From an uncultured Pseudomonadota bacterium (lineage in GTDB: Bacteria; Pseudomonadota; Gammaproteobacteria; Steroidobacterales; Steroidobacteraceae): a stretch of DNA of 64,000 nucleotides. Within the stretch, counting starts at the first letter, position 1. The number at the start of each line of letters is the position of its first letter. The DNA lies in NCBI GenBank assembly GCA_903884105.1, contig CAISDJ010000016.1, positions 124,001-188,000 of the forward strand, in the 5' to 3' direction. Below, in pieces: positions 7,267 to 15,428 of the stretch. Under the pieces are notes generated by a model. That model was not told the origin of the DNA. It did no database searches and saw only the letters and a program-made list of their open reading frames with translations. The translations under genes and the position numbers were made by a program.

Positions 7267-9180
7267 TCAAGATGCCTTCGACTGCAGGTCGAGGGCTTCC
7301 CAGCGCGCGAAGGCGGCTTCGAGTTCGCCGGTCAGGACGTCCATGCGAGCCAGTGACGCTGACACCTCTGCATGTGGCTTCTGATAGAACGCAGCATCGG
7401 CAATGGTGGCGGTGAGCGTGGCCTGTTCTGCTTCGAGACGCTGAATCTTCTCCGGCAGCATCTCGAGTTCGCGCTGATCCTTGTGGGACAGCTTGACCTT
7501 CTTTGCCGCCGGCTTCTCGGGCGTCGCGGCCTTGGCTACCGCTGCGGCAGCCAAGGCCTTCTTGCTCTGTGAGCTACCCGAGGCGGGTCCGCGCTGGCGC
7601 ACCCAGTCCGTGTAGCCGCCCACATACTCGACTACGCGACCATCGCCTTCGAACACCAGCGTGCTGGTGACGACGTTGTCGAGGAATGCGCGATCATGGC
7701 TGACGAGCAGCATCGTGCCGTCGAAGCCCGCAATGAGCTCTTCAAGCAGGTCCAGCGTTTCAACATCCAGGTCGTTGGTGGGTTCGTCGAGGACGAGCAG
7801 GTTGGCCGGCTGCGCAAACAACCGCGCGAGCAACAGGCGATTGCGTTCCCCGCCCGACAGCATCTTCACAGGCGACAGCAGCCGCTCCGGCGGGAACAGG
7901 AAATCGCGCAGGTAGCCTGAGATATGCCGCGGCTGGCCGTTGATCGTGACCGTGTCACCCGTGCCGCCGACATTGGCCATCACGGAGGCTTCGAGGTTCA
8001 GCTGCTGCCGCTGCTGGTCGAAGTAAGCCACCTGGATCTTGGTGCCTTGCTTGACCTTGCCGCTCGTGGGTTCGAGGTCGCCCAGCAGCAGCTTGATCAA
8101 GGTTGTCTTGCCGGCACCATTCGGCCCGATGATGCCGATGCGGTCGCCACGCATGATGCGGACCGAGAAGTCCTTGATGACCGCCCGGTCGCCAAACGAC
8201 AGCGCAGCATGTTCCGCCTCGAAGACGAGCTTGCCGGACTGCTCGGTCTCCTGGGCCTGCATCTCCACTTTGCCGGCTCGTTCACGCCGCTGCCGTCGTT
8301 CATCACGCAGCGCGTAGAGCGCCCGTACCCGGCCCTCGTTGCGTGTCCGCCGTGCCTCGACGCCTTTGCGGATCCACACTTCTTCTTCAGCGAGCTTCTT
8401 GTCGAATTCGGCGTTGTGCTTGGCTTCGACCGCCAGGGCTTCCTTCTTCGCCAGCACGTAGGCGTCGTAGTTGCCCGGCCACGAAGCAAGGCGGCCACGG
8501 TCCAGCTCCACGATGCGCGTGGCGAGCCGGCGCACGAACGCGCGGTCGTGGCTGATGAACAGCAGCGCGCCGCGGTACTCGGCGATGAAATCTTCGAGCC
8601 ACGTGATGGCTTCGATGTCGAGATGGTTGGTTGGTTCGTCGAGCAGCAGCACCTGGGGGTCACTGACCAGCGCCCGGGCCAGCATCACGCGACGCCGCCA
8701 GCCGCCGGACAGCTCCTGCATCTTGGCCGTGCCATCGAGCGACAGCCGATTGAGGACCGTGTTCACGGTCAGTTCCAGTTGCCAGCCGTTGGCAGAATCG
8801 ATCTGGTGCTGCAGGTCGGCCAGCCGGCGGGCGGTAGCGGGATTGTCGGTATGCGCGAGTTCCGCAGCCGCGTGGTGATAGTCCGTCAGCAGCTTGCCGA
8901 CGCCGGGCAGGCCGCCGGCGACGACATCGAACACTTCGTCCGTGCTGTCGATCGCCACTTCTTGGGCGAGGTGCGCAACGCGCGTACCCGGACGAATCCA
9001 GGCAATGCCGCTGTCCGGCTGGACCTGGCCCGTGAAGAGGTGCAGCAGCGACGACTTGCCCTCGCCGTTGCGTCCCAGCAGGCACACCCGCTCACCGCTC
9101 CTGACATCCATGTTCACCTGTTCGAGCAGGGGGCGATGACCGAAGGCGAGCGAGGCTTTTTCGAGGCGCAGCAGGGGCAT
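7267..9180 (-). CDS. uup: ABC-F ATPase, Uup type
   Basis: 637-aa soluble protein with two ABC domains and no membrane segments. Domain 1 has Walker A GRNGEGKSSLL, signature LSGGWRRRVMLARAL and Walker B LLLDEPTNHLD; domain 2 has GPNGAGKTTLIKLL, LSGGERNRLLLARLF and LLVLDEPTNDLD. An Ala/Lys-rich linker leads into a C-terminal coiled coil (EMLPEKIQRLEAEQATLT), the DNA-binding extension typical of Uup. Uup is linked to ribosome function and precise excision of transposons. ATG 9180 (MPLLRLEKAS) is the family start; the frame extends 54 nt further. It converges with the Anbu gene, 7 bp from its stop. Confidence 0.93.
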   Translation of the reverse strand: MPLLRLEKASLAFGHRPLLEQVNMDVRSGERVCLLGRNGEGKSSLLHLFTGQVQPDSGIAWIRPGTRVAHLAQEVAIDSTDEVFDVVAGGLPGVGKLLTDYHHAAAELAHTDNPATARRLADLQHQIDSANGWQLELTVNTVLNRLSLDGTAKMQELSGGWRRRVMLARALVSDPQVLLLDEPTNHLDIEAITWLEDFIAEYRGALLFISHDRAFVRRLATRIVELDRGRLASWPGNYDAYVLAKKEALAVEAKHNAEFDKKLAEEEVWIRKGVEARRTRNEGRVRALYALRDERRQRRERAGKVEMQAQETEQSGKLVFEAEHAALSFGDRAVIKDFSVRIMRGDRIGIIGPNGAGKTTLIKLLLGDLEPTSGKVKQGTKIQVAYFDQQRQQLNLEASVMANVGGTGDTVTINGQPRHISGYLRDFLFPPERLLSPVKMLSGGERNRLLLARLFAQPANLLVLDEPTNDLDVETLDLLEELIAGFDGTMLLVSHDRAFLDNVVTSTLVFEGDGRVVEYVGGYTDWVRQRGPASGSSQSKKALAAAAVAKAATPEKPAAKKVKLSHKDQRELEMLPEKIQRLEAEQATLTATIADAAFYQKPHAEVSASLARMDVLTGELEAAFARWEALDLQSKAS

Positions 9181-9370
9181 GGGGCGGGGGCCGATCGTTA
9201 GGGTCAGGGAGGGCGGCGCGAGAATAGCCGACAATGTCGCCCTCGGCGCTGAAGTTTCTTGCCCGACCGCCCTTGTGGCATGCTCACCGACTGTTCGGCC
9301 GGCTTTGAATTCGAACTTTTGAGTCTGAAATCAGTCAGTTCGGTTGCTGCCGGGGTTCAAGGAGACGTTC

Positions 9371-10546
9371 ATGACGCAAAGTACCAGTCGGGCCCGCATC
9401 GCGCTGACCAGCTTTGGCTGCACGGTGGCGCTGATGTTCGATGCGCCTGTCGAAGCCCAGCCAGCCAACACCAAGTCGCCTACGCCGCAGTCCATTGCCG
9501 CGCCCTTGAAGGTGACGACGGTGGCCGAAGGGCTGCAGAACCCCTGGGGCATGGCGTTCCTGCCCGACGGCCGCATGCTGGTGACTGAGCGCGCGGGTCG
9601 GCTGCGGCTGGTCGGGCGCGACGGCCACCTGTCCGAACCGCTGACCGGCATCCCCGCCGTACATGTCCAGGGGCAGGGTGGCCTGCTTGATGTCGCGTTG
9701 AGCCCGGGCTTCGCCGAGGACCGACTGGTGTACCTCTCCTATTCGGAAGCGGGTGAAGGGGGCGCCGGCACCGCCGTGGCGCGAGGCACGCTGGGCGAGC
9801 GCGGCCTTGAGAACGTGCGCGTCATCTGGCGCCAGACGCCCAAGGTCAGCGGCCCCAACCATTGGGGGTCACGGCTCGTATTCCGTTCAGACGGCACGCT
9901 GTTCATCACCACGGGTGATCGCCGCGACTATCGGCCACTGGTACAGGATCTCAGCACTACCATCGGCAAAGTCGTCCGCATCAACCCGGACGGCACGGTG
10001 CCGAGCGACAATCCATTCGTGCGTCGCCAGGGCGCGCGGCCGGAGATCTGGTCGTACGGTCATCGCAACCTGCAAGGCGCAGCACTGCATCCGGAGTCCG
10101 GCGAATTGTGGACGCTGGAACATGGTGCGCGCGGCGGCGATGAACTCAATCATCCTGAGGCCGGCAAGAACTACGGCTGGCCTGTCATTACGTACGGCCG
10201 CGAATACTCCGGCTTCAAGATCGGCGACGGGATCACCGCGAAAGCGGGCATGGAGCAACCGGTGTACTACTGGGATCCGGTGATCGCGCCGTCAGGGGCG
10301 GAGTTCTATACCGGCGCCGCGTTCCCGGAATGGCAGGGCGACCTGTTCGTCGGCTCGCTGAGCCCCGGTGCCCTCGTGCGCCTTGAATTGAACGGCTACA
10401 AGGTGACGAGCGAAACGCGGTATCTCGGCGACATCAACGAGCGCATTCGCCATGTTCGCCAGGGCGCCGACGGGTTTCTCTATCTGCTGACCGACAGTCC
10501 ACACGGGCGCGTACTGCGCGTGGAGCCGGCGGCGAAGACGAGTTGA
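9371..10546 (+). CDS. PQQ-dependent sugar dehydrogenase (GSDH family), copy 1
   Basis: 391-aa exported beta-propeller. It starts at ATG 9371 behind AAGGAGA and has a signal-like N-terminus ending near VEAQPA. GSDH blocks are NPWGMAFLPDGRMLVTERAG, PNHWGSRLVF, GHRNLQGAALHPESGELW, HGARGGDELN and GKNYGWPVITYGREY. The family oxidises aldoses in the periplasm with PQQ and Ca2+, as in E. coli YliI. It is followed 36 bp later by a DUF6152 gene. A second homologue lies at 15960-17210. Substrate range is not readable. Confidence 0.88.
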   Translation: MTQSTSRARIALTSFGCTVALMFDAPVEAQPANTKSPTPQSIAAPLKVTTVAEGLQNPWGMAFLPDGRMLVTERAGRLRLVGRDGHLSEPLTGIPAVHVQGQGGLLDVALSPGFAEDRLVYLSYSEAGEGGAGTAVARGTLGERGLENVRVIWRQTPKVSGPNHWGSRLVFRSDGTLFITTGDRRDYRPLVQDLSTTIGKVVRINPDGTVPSDNPFVRRQGARPEIWSYGHRNLQGAALHPESGELWTLEHGARGGDELNHPEAGKNYGWPVITYGREYSGFKIGDGITAKAGMEQPVYYWDPVIAPSGAEFYTGAAFPEWQGDLFVGSLSPGALVRLELNGYKVTSETRYLGDINERIRHVRQGADGFLYLLTDSPHGRVLRVEPAAKTS

Positions 10547-10582
10547 TTCAATTCATTGCCAACGTTTGGGAGGGGAGTAGCC

Positions 10583-10960
10583 ATGACATCGCAACTGACC
10601 AAAGCTTCTGTGTTCGCAGTCGCTGCGCTCGCGCTTGCCGCATTGCCGGCGGCCGCCCATCACGGCTGGGGCGGGCAGGCCAAGGAGCACATTGAACTCA
10701 CGGGCACGGTGGAGCAGGCGGTGAGCCTGAACGGTCCCCACGCGTCGATGAAGATCAAGGTCGACGGGCAGGTGTGGGACATCACGCTGGCGCCGTCGCC
10801 GCGCACGGCCGCTGCGGGACTCCAGGCCGACACGCTGCCGCTGGGCGCGAAGATCACGATCCAGGGGCATCGCAATCTCGACATGAAGAAGTTCGAGGTG
10901 AAGACCGAGCGCGTCACGTACAACGGCAAGCTGTACAACGTCTATCCCGATCGCGACTAG
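10583..10960 (+). CDS. DUF6152 family secreted protein
   Basis: 125-aa exported protein starting at ATG 10583 behind GGGAGGGGAG. The signal peptide ends LPAAAHHGWGG, with the His-His-Gly-Trp start typical of mature DUF6152 proteins. A small beta-barrel-like body follows (ELTGTVEQ, NPH-like NGPHASMKIKV, LPLGAKITIQGHR). Function unknown; these proteins often sit near metal or redox genes. A GTG-started DUF6644 gene follows after 9 bp, so they are probably cotranscribed. Confidence 0.85.
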   Translation: MTSQLTKASVFAVAALALAALPAAAHHGWGGQAKEHIELTGTVEQAVSLNGPHASMKIKVDGQVWDITLAPSPRTAAAGLQADTLPLGAKITIQGHRNLDMKKFEVKTERVTYNGKLYNVYPDRD

Positions 10961-10969
10961 CACTTCGCG

Positions 10970-11455
10970 GTGCTGTCGTTCCTCACGTGGATCGAGGGCT
11001 CGGCACTCGGCGCTGCGGTTCGCGGCGCCGGTGTCTGGGCCTACGGTGTCATCAACCTCGTCCACATCCTGGGCGTCGCGACGCTGTTCGGATCGGTGCT
11101 TGTCCTTGATCTGCGACTCGTGGGGTTATGGCGGCAAGTGCCGCTCTCACTGATCGCACGACCCACGGTGCCGCTGGCCGCCTTCGGTTTCTGCATCGCG
11201 GCGTCGAGCGGGCTTTGCCTGCTGTCCACCAACGCCACCGATTACGTCGGCAATCCGTTCCTGCTGATCAAGTTTGCCGCGATTGCATTTGGGCTCCTCA
11301 ACATCGCTGCTCTGTCGCGGTTCGATGCGTGGAGACAGCGCGAGGTTCGCGAACCCGACACAAGAGAGTCGTCACAGCTCGCCGTGGCAGGTGGCGTTTC
11401 GCTTGCCAGCTGGCTCATCGCCGTGAGCGCAGGTCGCCTGATCGGTTACTGGTAG
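10970..11455 (+). CDS. DUF6644 family membrane protein
   Basis: 161-aa integral membrane protein with about four hydrophobic segments. The recognisable motif is INLVHILGVATLFGSVLVLDLRL, whose His and Gly recur in DUF6644/DUF2214-like proteins. Translation most likely starts at GTG 10970, nine bases after the DUF6152 stop. The pairing of DUF6152 with DUF6644 is common and suggests a joint envelope function, unknown in detail. It converges with alkB; only one base separates the two stop codons. Confidence 0.8.
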   Translation: MLSFLTWIEGSALGAAVRGAGVWAYGVINLVHILGVATLFGSVLVLDLRLVGLWRQVPLSLIARPTVPLAAFGFCIAASSGLCLLSTNATDYVGNPFLLIKFAAIAFGLLNIAALSRFDAWRQREVREPDTRESSQLAVAGGVSLASWLIAVSAGRLIGYW

Positions 11456-11456
11456 A

Positions 11457-12110
11457 TCAACCGGCTCGTCTGAATGTCAGGTTGATCCGCTGCGCGCCGA
11501 GCAGCGGATGGTCGCCGCGCTTCAGTGGCAGGATGCCGTGAAACCGCAGGCGGGCAGGGCCACCCCACACGATCACATCGCCATGGGCGAGCGGCACGCG
11601 GACGGTCTTGTCCGCACGCTGGTCGCCGCCAAACTGAAAGACGGCCGGCAGCCCGAGCGACACCGACACGATCGGCTGGCTGAAGTCGCGCTCGTTGCGG
11701 TCCTGGTGCAGCGACATGCGTGCGCCCGGTTCATAGCGATTGATGAGGCAGGCATCCGGCGTGAAGTTCGCGAAGCCAGCCTCCGCGGCAGCTTCGGTCG
11801 CCAGCGTCTCGAAGATTGCCGGCATCGGAGGCCAGGGCTTGCCTGTTTGCGGATCGAGCCGGTCGTAGCGATAACCCGTGCGGTCCGTTACCCAGCCCCA
11901 TTCCCCGCAATTGCTCATCGCCACCGACATCGTGAAGCCGCCCGGCGTCACCATGTGGCGGAACGGCGAGATAGAGGTGACGGAGTGAGACGCCGCAACG
12001 AGTGCTGCATCATCCGCAAGTGCTCGACGCCGTAATACGACGACCCCAGGCAACAGGTCTTCGTGCTCGGGAACCTTTCTCTGGACGGACCCAAACAAGT
12101 CGAGCGTCAT
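11457..12110 (-). CDS. alkB: AlkB, Fe(II)/2-oxoglutarate-dependent DNA/RNA demethylase
   Basis: 217-aa cytosolic dioxygenase that removes N1-methyladenine and N3-methylcytosine oxidatively. Conserved blocks are INRYEPGARMSLHQDRNE (HxD iron ligands), PIVSVSLGLPAVFQFGG, LAHGDVIVWGGPARLRFHG (distal His) and the 2-oxoglutarate Arg in RINLTFRRAG. ATG 12110 overlaps the ada stop codon in ATGA, so the two are translationally coupled, as in the adaptive alkylation response. The frame is open further upstream but that part overlaps ada. Confidence 0.95.
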   Translation of the reverse strand: MTLDLFGSVQRKVPEHEDLLPGVVVLRRRALADDAALVAASHSVTSISPFRHMVTPGGFTMSVAMSNCGEWGWVTDRTGYRYDRLDPQTGKPWPPMPAIFETLATEAAAEAGFANFTPDACLINRYEPGARMSLHQDRNERDFSQPIVSVSLGLPAVFQFGGDQRADKTVRVPLAHGDVIVWGGPARLRFHGILPLKRGDHPLLGAQRINLTFRRAG

Positions 12111-12967
12111 TCGGTGGCTTCGCTCTCGAGTAGCGCGCGCTTGCGTTCGACGCCCCAGCGATAGCCCGACAGCCCACCATCCGTACGGACGACACGATGG
12201 CAGGGAATCGCAACGGCAATCGCGTTCGCTGCGCAGGCCCCTGCGACTGCGCGAGTTGAAGGGGGTGAGCCGATGCGCTTCGCGATCTCGGCGTAGCTCG
12301 CTGTCTTGCCCGCGGGAATCCTCTGCAACGCCTTCCATACCCGCTGCTGGAATGCAGTGCCACGAATGTCGAGCGGCAGGCCGAGACCCAGCCTGGGTGC
12401 TTCAACAAAGCCAACGACCTGTGCGACGAGCTTCTCGAACTTTCGGTCGCCACCGATCACCGTCGCCTTCGGAAAGCGCTGCTGTAGGTCGCGAGCGAGG
12501 TCGTCGGCATCGTCGCCCATCAGGATCGCGCAGATCCCTTTGTCGCTTTGGGCAACGAGGATCGCGCCCAGCGAGCACTGGCCGATGGCAAAGCGAATGG
12601 TCGCGCTGTCGCCGCCTTTGCGAAATTGCGTGGGTGTCATGCCGAGGTGCGACGTCGATTTCTCGTAGAAGCGGCTGCCCGAGCTGTAACCAGCCGACAC
12701 GACGGCCTCCGTCACGGACTTGCCACTGCGCAACTCCGTGCGAACTCGTCCCGCGCGATAGGCCGCCGCGTATTCCCTGGGTGTCATGCCCGTGATGCCC
12801 TTGAATACCCGATGGAAGTGGTAGGGGCTTAGTCCCGCATCCGCCGCCAGCTGTTTGAGGGATGGCGCCGATTCCGCATGCTCGATCTGCCGACACGCTG
12901 CCGCGACGCGACTCGCGGGAGTCGCCTCGACTGCTGCTGGCTCTTCTTGATCCCTTTGTTTGCGCAT
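12107..12967 (-). CDS. ada: Ada-like regulator/O6-alkylguanine methyltransferase lacking the N-terminal zinc domain
   Basis: 286 aa from ATG 12967 (314 from 13051). An AraC-type DNA-binding domain (LKQLAADAGLSPYHFHRVF, TEAVVSAGYSSGSRFYEKS) precedes an MGMT domain with FQQRVWKALQRIPAGKTASY and the acceptor Cys in VAIPCHRVVR. The first part of canonical Ada, the zinc-binding methylphosphotriester sensor with four Cys, is absent from this frame, so the usual methylation switch is missing. It may act mainly as a repair enzyme or be a 5'-truncated gene; a deletion scar lies just upstream. alkB overlaps its stop. Confidence 0.85.
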   Translation of the reverse strand: MRKQRDQEEPAAVEATPASRVAAACRQIEHAESAPSLKQLAADAGLSPYHFHRVFKGITGMTPREYAAAYRAGRVRTELRSGKSVTEAVVSAGYSSGSRFYEKSTSHLGMTPTQFRKGGDSATIRFAIGQCSLGAILVAQSDKGICAILMGDDADDLARDLQQRFPKATVIGGDRKFEKLVAQVVGFVEAPRLGLGLPLDIRGTAFQQRVWKALQRIPAGKTASYAEIAKRIGSPPSTRAVAGACAANAIAVAIPCHRVVRTDGGLSGYRWGVERKRALLESEATE

Positions 12968-13223
12968 CGCGGGCTGTCGACCGTTCCGAAGTGACGGCTG
13001 AACATTACCTCGTGCCCGGCAGACCTGCACTCCGAATCTTGCGGTGGCCATCGTCAGTAGACAGGCTCACCCGGTTCCTCCTGCTCCAATTGCTCCTCTG
13101 GCCTGCCGGCAGGCCATTTGCCAACGAAGTTGGCCGTTCTTGTGTCTGGCAATATGCCCCCTCGGCCCTTCTGCAGATCGCCGAATCGCGCCGGGTCGCC
13201 CACAGCGGCCTGCACTTCCGGAG

Positions 13224-13480
13224 ATGAAGTCATCGAACTCCTGCACTTGCCGGACCTCGATGACCTCGTTGCCGGAGGCGGGGCTGCGCTTGGCCCAGGC
13301 GATCGCTTCCTGCTTCGACACGGCTCCGTAACCTTCCTTAACTTACGGAGAGCCGTCACCCAGACGGGGTGTACGTTTGGTCTTTCCGGCAACCACCCGG
13401 ATCTGCGCGGCGTTCGATGGTGCCCGCGATGAGCTGTCATCCAGTGGATGGCGATGATCTTCGCTCCGTCCCTCGCGCAG
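13224..13480 (-). pseudogene. YciI/DGPF-like gene remnant
   Basis: Minus-strand translation around 13224-13330 gives SKQEAIAWAKRSPA followed by EVIEVRQVQEFDDF, the C-terminal half of YCII-related (DGPF) proteins. Upstream DGSP, an in-frame stop, then VKEGYGAV corresponds to the DGPF...KE..GGY stretch, and AAQIRVVAGKTK may be the preceding strand in the same reading direction. Stops, insertions and loss of the start show a decayed gene. It sits within 500 bp of the truncated ada and the integron cassette. Confidence 0.4.
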
Positions 13481-13571
13481 CCGTGGTGCCAGCGTGCAGG
13501 CGCCATGTGCCCGCGGCATGGACCGGTGGCAACTGAAAGGGAATCCACCAAACGCACACCCCGTCTGGGTG
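13357..13571. repeat. 25-bp near-perfect inverted repeat flanking 165 bp
   Basis: 13357-13381 is the reverse complement of 13547-13571 with one mismatch in 25 bases; the shared core is CACACCCCGTCTGGGTG. The 165-bp interior shows no intact gene. The left arm lies inside the YciI-like remnant. It may be a pair of REP-like extragenic elements or the end sequences of a small non-autonomous element. No direct target duplication was recognised. Confidence 0.75.
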
Positions 13572-13767
13572 CCGGCTCGGAAGGGAGCTCCACTTCCACT
13601 TGTTAGTCCTGACCGGAATGCCTTGCGGGAGCGCCGTATCACGTTCATGGCAGTTGGCAGGTTATCAGGCGTCCTAGCCCAATCCCTTCAGCTAGTTGTC
13701 GGTGGCGAAGCATGCTATACGGTGCAAATGACGTGTTTAAACGCTGTAGTTCGGCCGTATAAATAGA

Positions 13768-13774
13768 GTTAGGC
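13768..13774 (+). other. Integron-type core site GTTAGGC (left edge of cassette 1)
   Basis: GTTAGGC matches the recombination core GTTRRRY and is identical to the R' box of the attC site at 14363-14369. It is preceded by AAATAGA, reminiscent of the A-rich flank of attI. No matching GCCTAAC-type box was found in the 60-130 bp upstream, so this is either an attI-like remnant or the surviving half of a damaged attC. tspO begins 17 bp downstream. Confidence 0.55.
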
Positions 13775-13790
13775 CCCAGAGCAAGCGACG

Positions 13791-14287
13791 ATGGAACACA
13801 AATCAATTGCAAGGCAATCTCTCGGGCTCGTTGGCTGGTTTGTTGCTACTTTCGCCGCAGGCAGCGTCGGGGCTGTTGCGTCTGCACGTGCGGCCACCTT
13901 CTATGGGCAACTTTCGCAGCCGGCCTGGGCTCCGCCCGCTTGGATGTTTGGTCCCGTCTGGCCTGCGCTCTATCCTCATGGCGGTAGCGGCTTGGCTGGT
14001 ATGGCGCAAACACGGCTTCAGCGGCGCGCGCACCGCGCTTTGGCTCTTCGTCATCCAACTCTTCGCCAACGCGCTTTGGACCTGGTTGTTCTTCGTGCTG
14101 CATCGCGGCGCGCTGTCGCTGGCCGAGATCGCCGTCCTATGGCTGCTCATCGCGGCAACCATCACCGCGTTCTGCTCTCTACAGCGGCTCGCTGCACTGT
14201 TGCTGGTGTCTTACTCTCGCGTGGGTAAGCTTCGCTTCCGCGCTTACCTTGTCTTTGTGGCGGTTGAATCCTGCGGTTCTTGGCTAG
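13791..14287 (+). pseudogene. tspO/MBR family gene with two frameshifts, in an integron cassette
   Basis: Conceptual translation across three frames gives a full TspO/MBR tryptophan-rich sensory membrane protein. Frame 1 from 13791 reads GLVGWFVATFAAGSVGAVAS and QPAWAPPAWMFGPVWPALY. Frame 2 from about 13975 gives ILMAVAAWLVWRKHGFSGAR and LFANALWTWLFFVLHRGAL. Frame 3 from about 14209 gives LTLAWVSFASALTLSLWRLN, ending at TAG 14285-14287. Two shifts in 500 bp point to a pseudogene, though sequencing error is possible. The stop lies 13 bp before attC, the typical tight packing of a gene cassette. TspO proteins bind porphyrins or tetrapyrroles. Confidence 0.85.
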
Positions 14288-14300
14288 CGGCCATGCTGTG

Positions 14301-14369
14301 GCCTAACCCTTCAATCGAGAAGGCATCGCCCGGCGAGCCGGGCGATGTCCCTCATCTCAAGCGTTAGGC
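14301..14369 (+). other. Integron attC recombination site
   Basis: R'' GCCTAAC (14301-14307) and R' GTTAGGC (14363-14369) are exact complements. Inside, CATCGCCCGG (14324-14333) and CCGGGCGATG (14338-14347) form a perfect 10-bp stem around a 4-nt loop. TCTCAAGC immediately precedes R', matching the L' box of attC sites such as that of aadA, and TTCAATCGAG follows R''. The 69-bp length is typical. It directly follows the tspO stop, in cassette orientation. Confidence 0.88.
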
Positions 14370-14399
14370 TCCTGATCTTATTTTGCGAGGACTCTAAAA

Positions 14400-15275
14400 A
14401 TGGCAAGAACACTTCGATTCATCATTGTCCCGAAAGTCGCACATCCCTGGTTCGACGAGGTAAACAGAGGTGCGCAGGCTCAGGCCGGAATCCTAAGCCG
14501 TGAGCTTGGTGTCGAGATTGTGGTCGACTATATGCCGCCATCAATTGCCGCCGTCGTCGAGCAGAATGCGATACTGGAAAAGGCCGCCAGGAGTCGCCCG
14601 AGTGGCATCGCTGTAGATCCGGTTGACGCGGTAGGCAATATGACGGCGATAAACCGCATCAGGGATCAGGGTATTCCACTGGTTCTCTTCGACTCACCAT
14701 CGCCAGACTCCACCATCACCAGCGTTGGCAACAACTTTGCTCAGCAGGGGATCATTGCGTCCGAGCGTCTCGTCAAGCTGATTGGGTGCGCAGGCAAAGT
14801 GGCTGTGATGCAGGGATATCCCACGGCACCGAACCACAAAGAACGATACGAAGCCCAGATGGCTGTATTGGGAAAGTATCCCGGTATAACTATTGTAGAC
14901 GGCGGCATTGACAATGACGACATTGAGACTGCTTTCCAGCAAGCTTCCGCTGTTCTCGAATCGCATCCCGATCTAAGTGGTTACTTGTGCTGCGATGCTT
15001 CCGGTCCGATAGGCATAGCAGCCGCCATCAAAAAGGCTGGGAAGGCCGGCAAAGTAAAAGTAGTCGGCATGGATGGGATCAGGCCCATACTCGATGCCAT
15101 TAACGAAGGCGTGATCGAGTCCTCCTCAGCAACCATTCCGAGAATGCAAGGCTCGATGTCAGTCCTGATGTTGTGGCAAGCATCGCTGGGCGTGCAGATG
15201 CCTCAGGCTATTGATACAGGCATTGACGTGATTACGCAGGAGAACGTGGATATATATCTGGCTGATGCAGTCTAA
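14400..15275 (+). CDS. Periplasmic-binding-protein-like (sugar type) protein without signal peptide, cassette-borne
   Basis: 291-aa protein of the type-1 periplasmic binding fold used by ribose/xylose-type ABC systems. It shows VPKVAHPWFDEVNRGAQ, a GIAVDPVD first-domain edge, IRDQGIPLVLFDSP, GYLCCDASGPIGIAAAIK and VKVVGMDG. It starts MARTLRF with no export signal, and the coding region begins only 30 bp after the attC R' box, leaving no room for one. GCGAGGA lies about 10 nt before ATG. No permease or ATPase gene is nearby. Two sampled lines are 52-55% GC, below the neighbourhood. It may act as a cytosolic ligand binder; function unknown. Confidence 0.8.
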   Translation: MARTLRFIIVPKVAHPWFDEVNRGAQAQAGILSRELGVEIVVDYMPPSIAAVVEQNAILEKAARSRPSGIAVDPVDAVGNMTAINRIRDQGIPLVLFDSPSPDSTITSVGNNFAQQGIIASERLVKLIGCAGKVAVMQGYPTAPNHKERYEAQMAVLGKYPGITIVDGGIDNDDIETAFQQASAVLESHPDLSGYLCCDASGPIGIAAAIKKAGKAGKVKVVGMDGIRPILDAINEGVIESSSATIPRMQGSMSVLMLWQASLGVQMPQAIDTGIDVITQENVDIYLADAV

Positions 15276-15336
15276 AGACTCGATACCGCATGGCTGTGCC
15301 TCAACGCAACTTGGCAATTGAGTGTAACTGGCTCAT

Positions 15337-15406
15337 GCCTAACAACCCCATCAACTCTCACGTGCAAAAGCGCCACTTCGCTCTGCTTTTTCACGCCGGT
15401 TATGGC
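15337..15406 (+). other. Degenerate attC-like site after cassette 2
   Basis: GCCTAAC at 15337-15343 is followed by AACCCCATCAAC, close to classical attC R''/L'' sequence. An internal imperfect stem pairs CGTGCAAAAGC (15361-15371) with GCTTTTTCACG (10 of 11). The right end reads GTTATGGC, one base longer than GTTAGGC. It lies 61 bp after the binding-protein stop, where a cassette end is expected. The imperfect R' suggests an inactive site. Confidence 0.5.
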
Positions 15407-15428
15407 GACGTTCACTCCTAGGCTTCCG

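Noticed and set aside
13640-13774. Full attC site ending at GTTAGGC 13768
   Set aside because: No R''-type GCCTAAC box in the 60-130 bp upstream; only a weak TATACGG/CCGTATA inverted repeat, so only the core site was kept.
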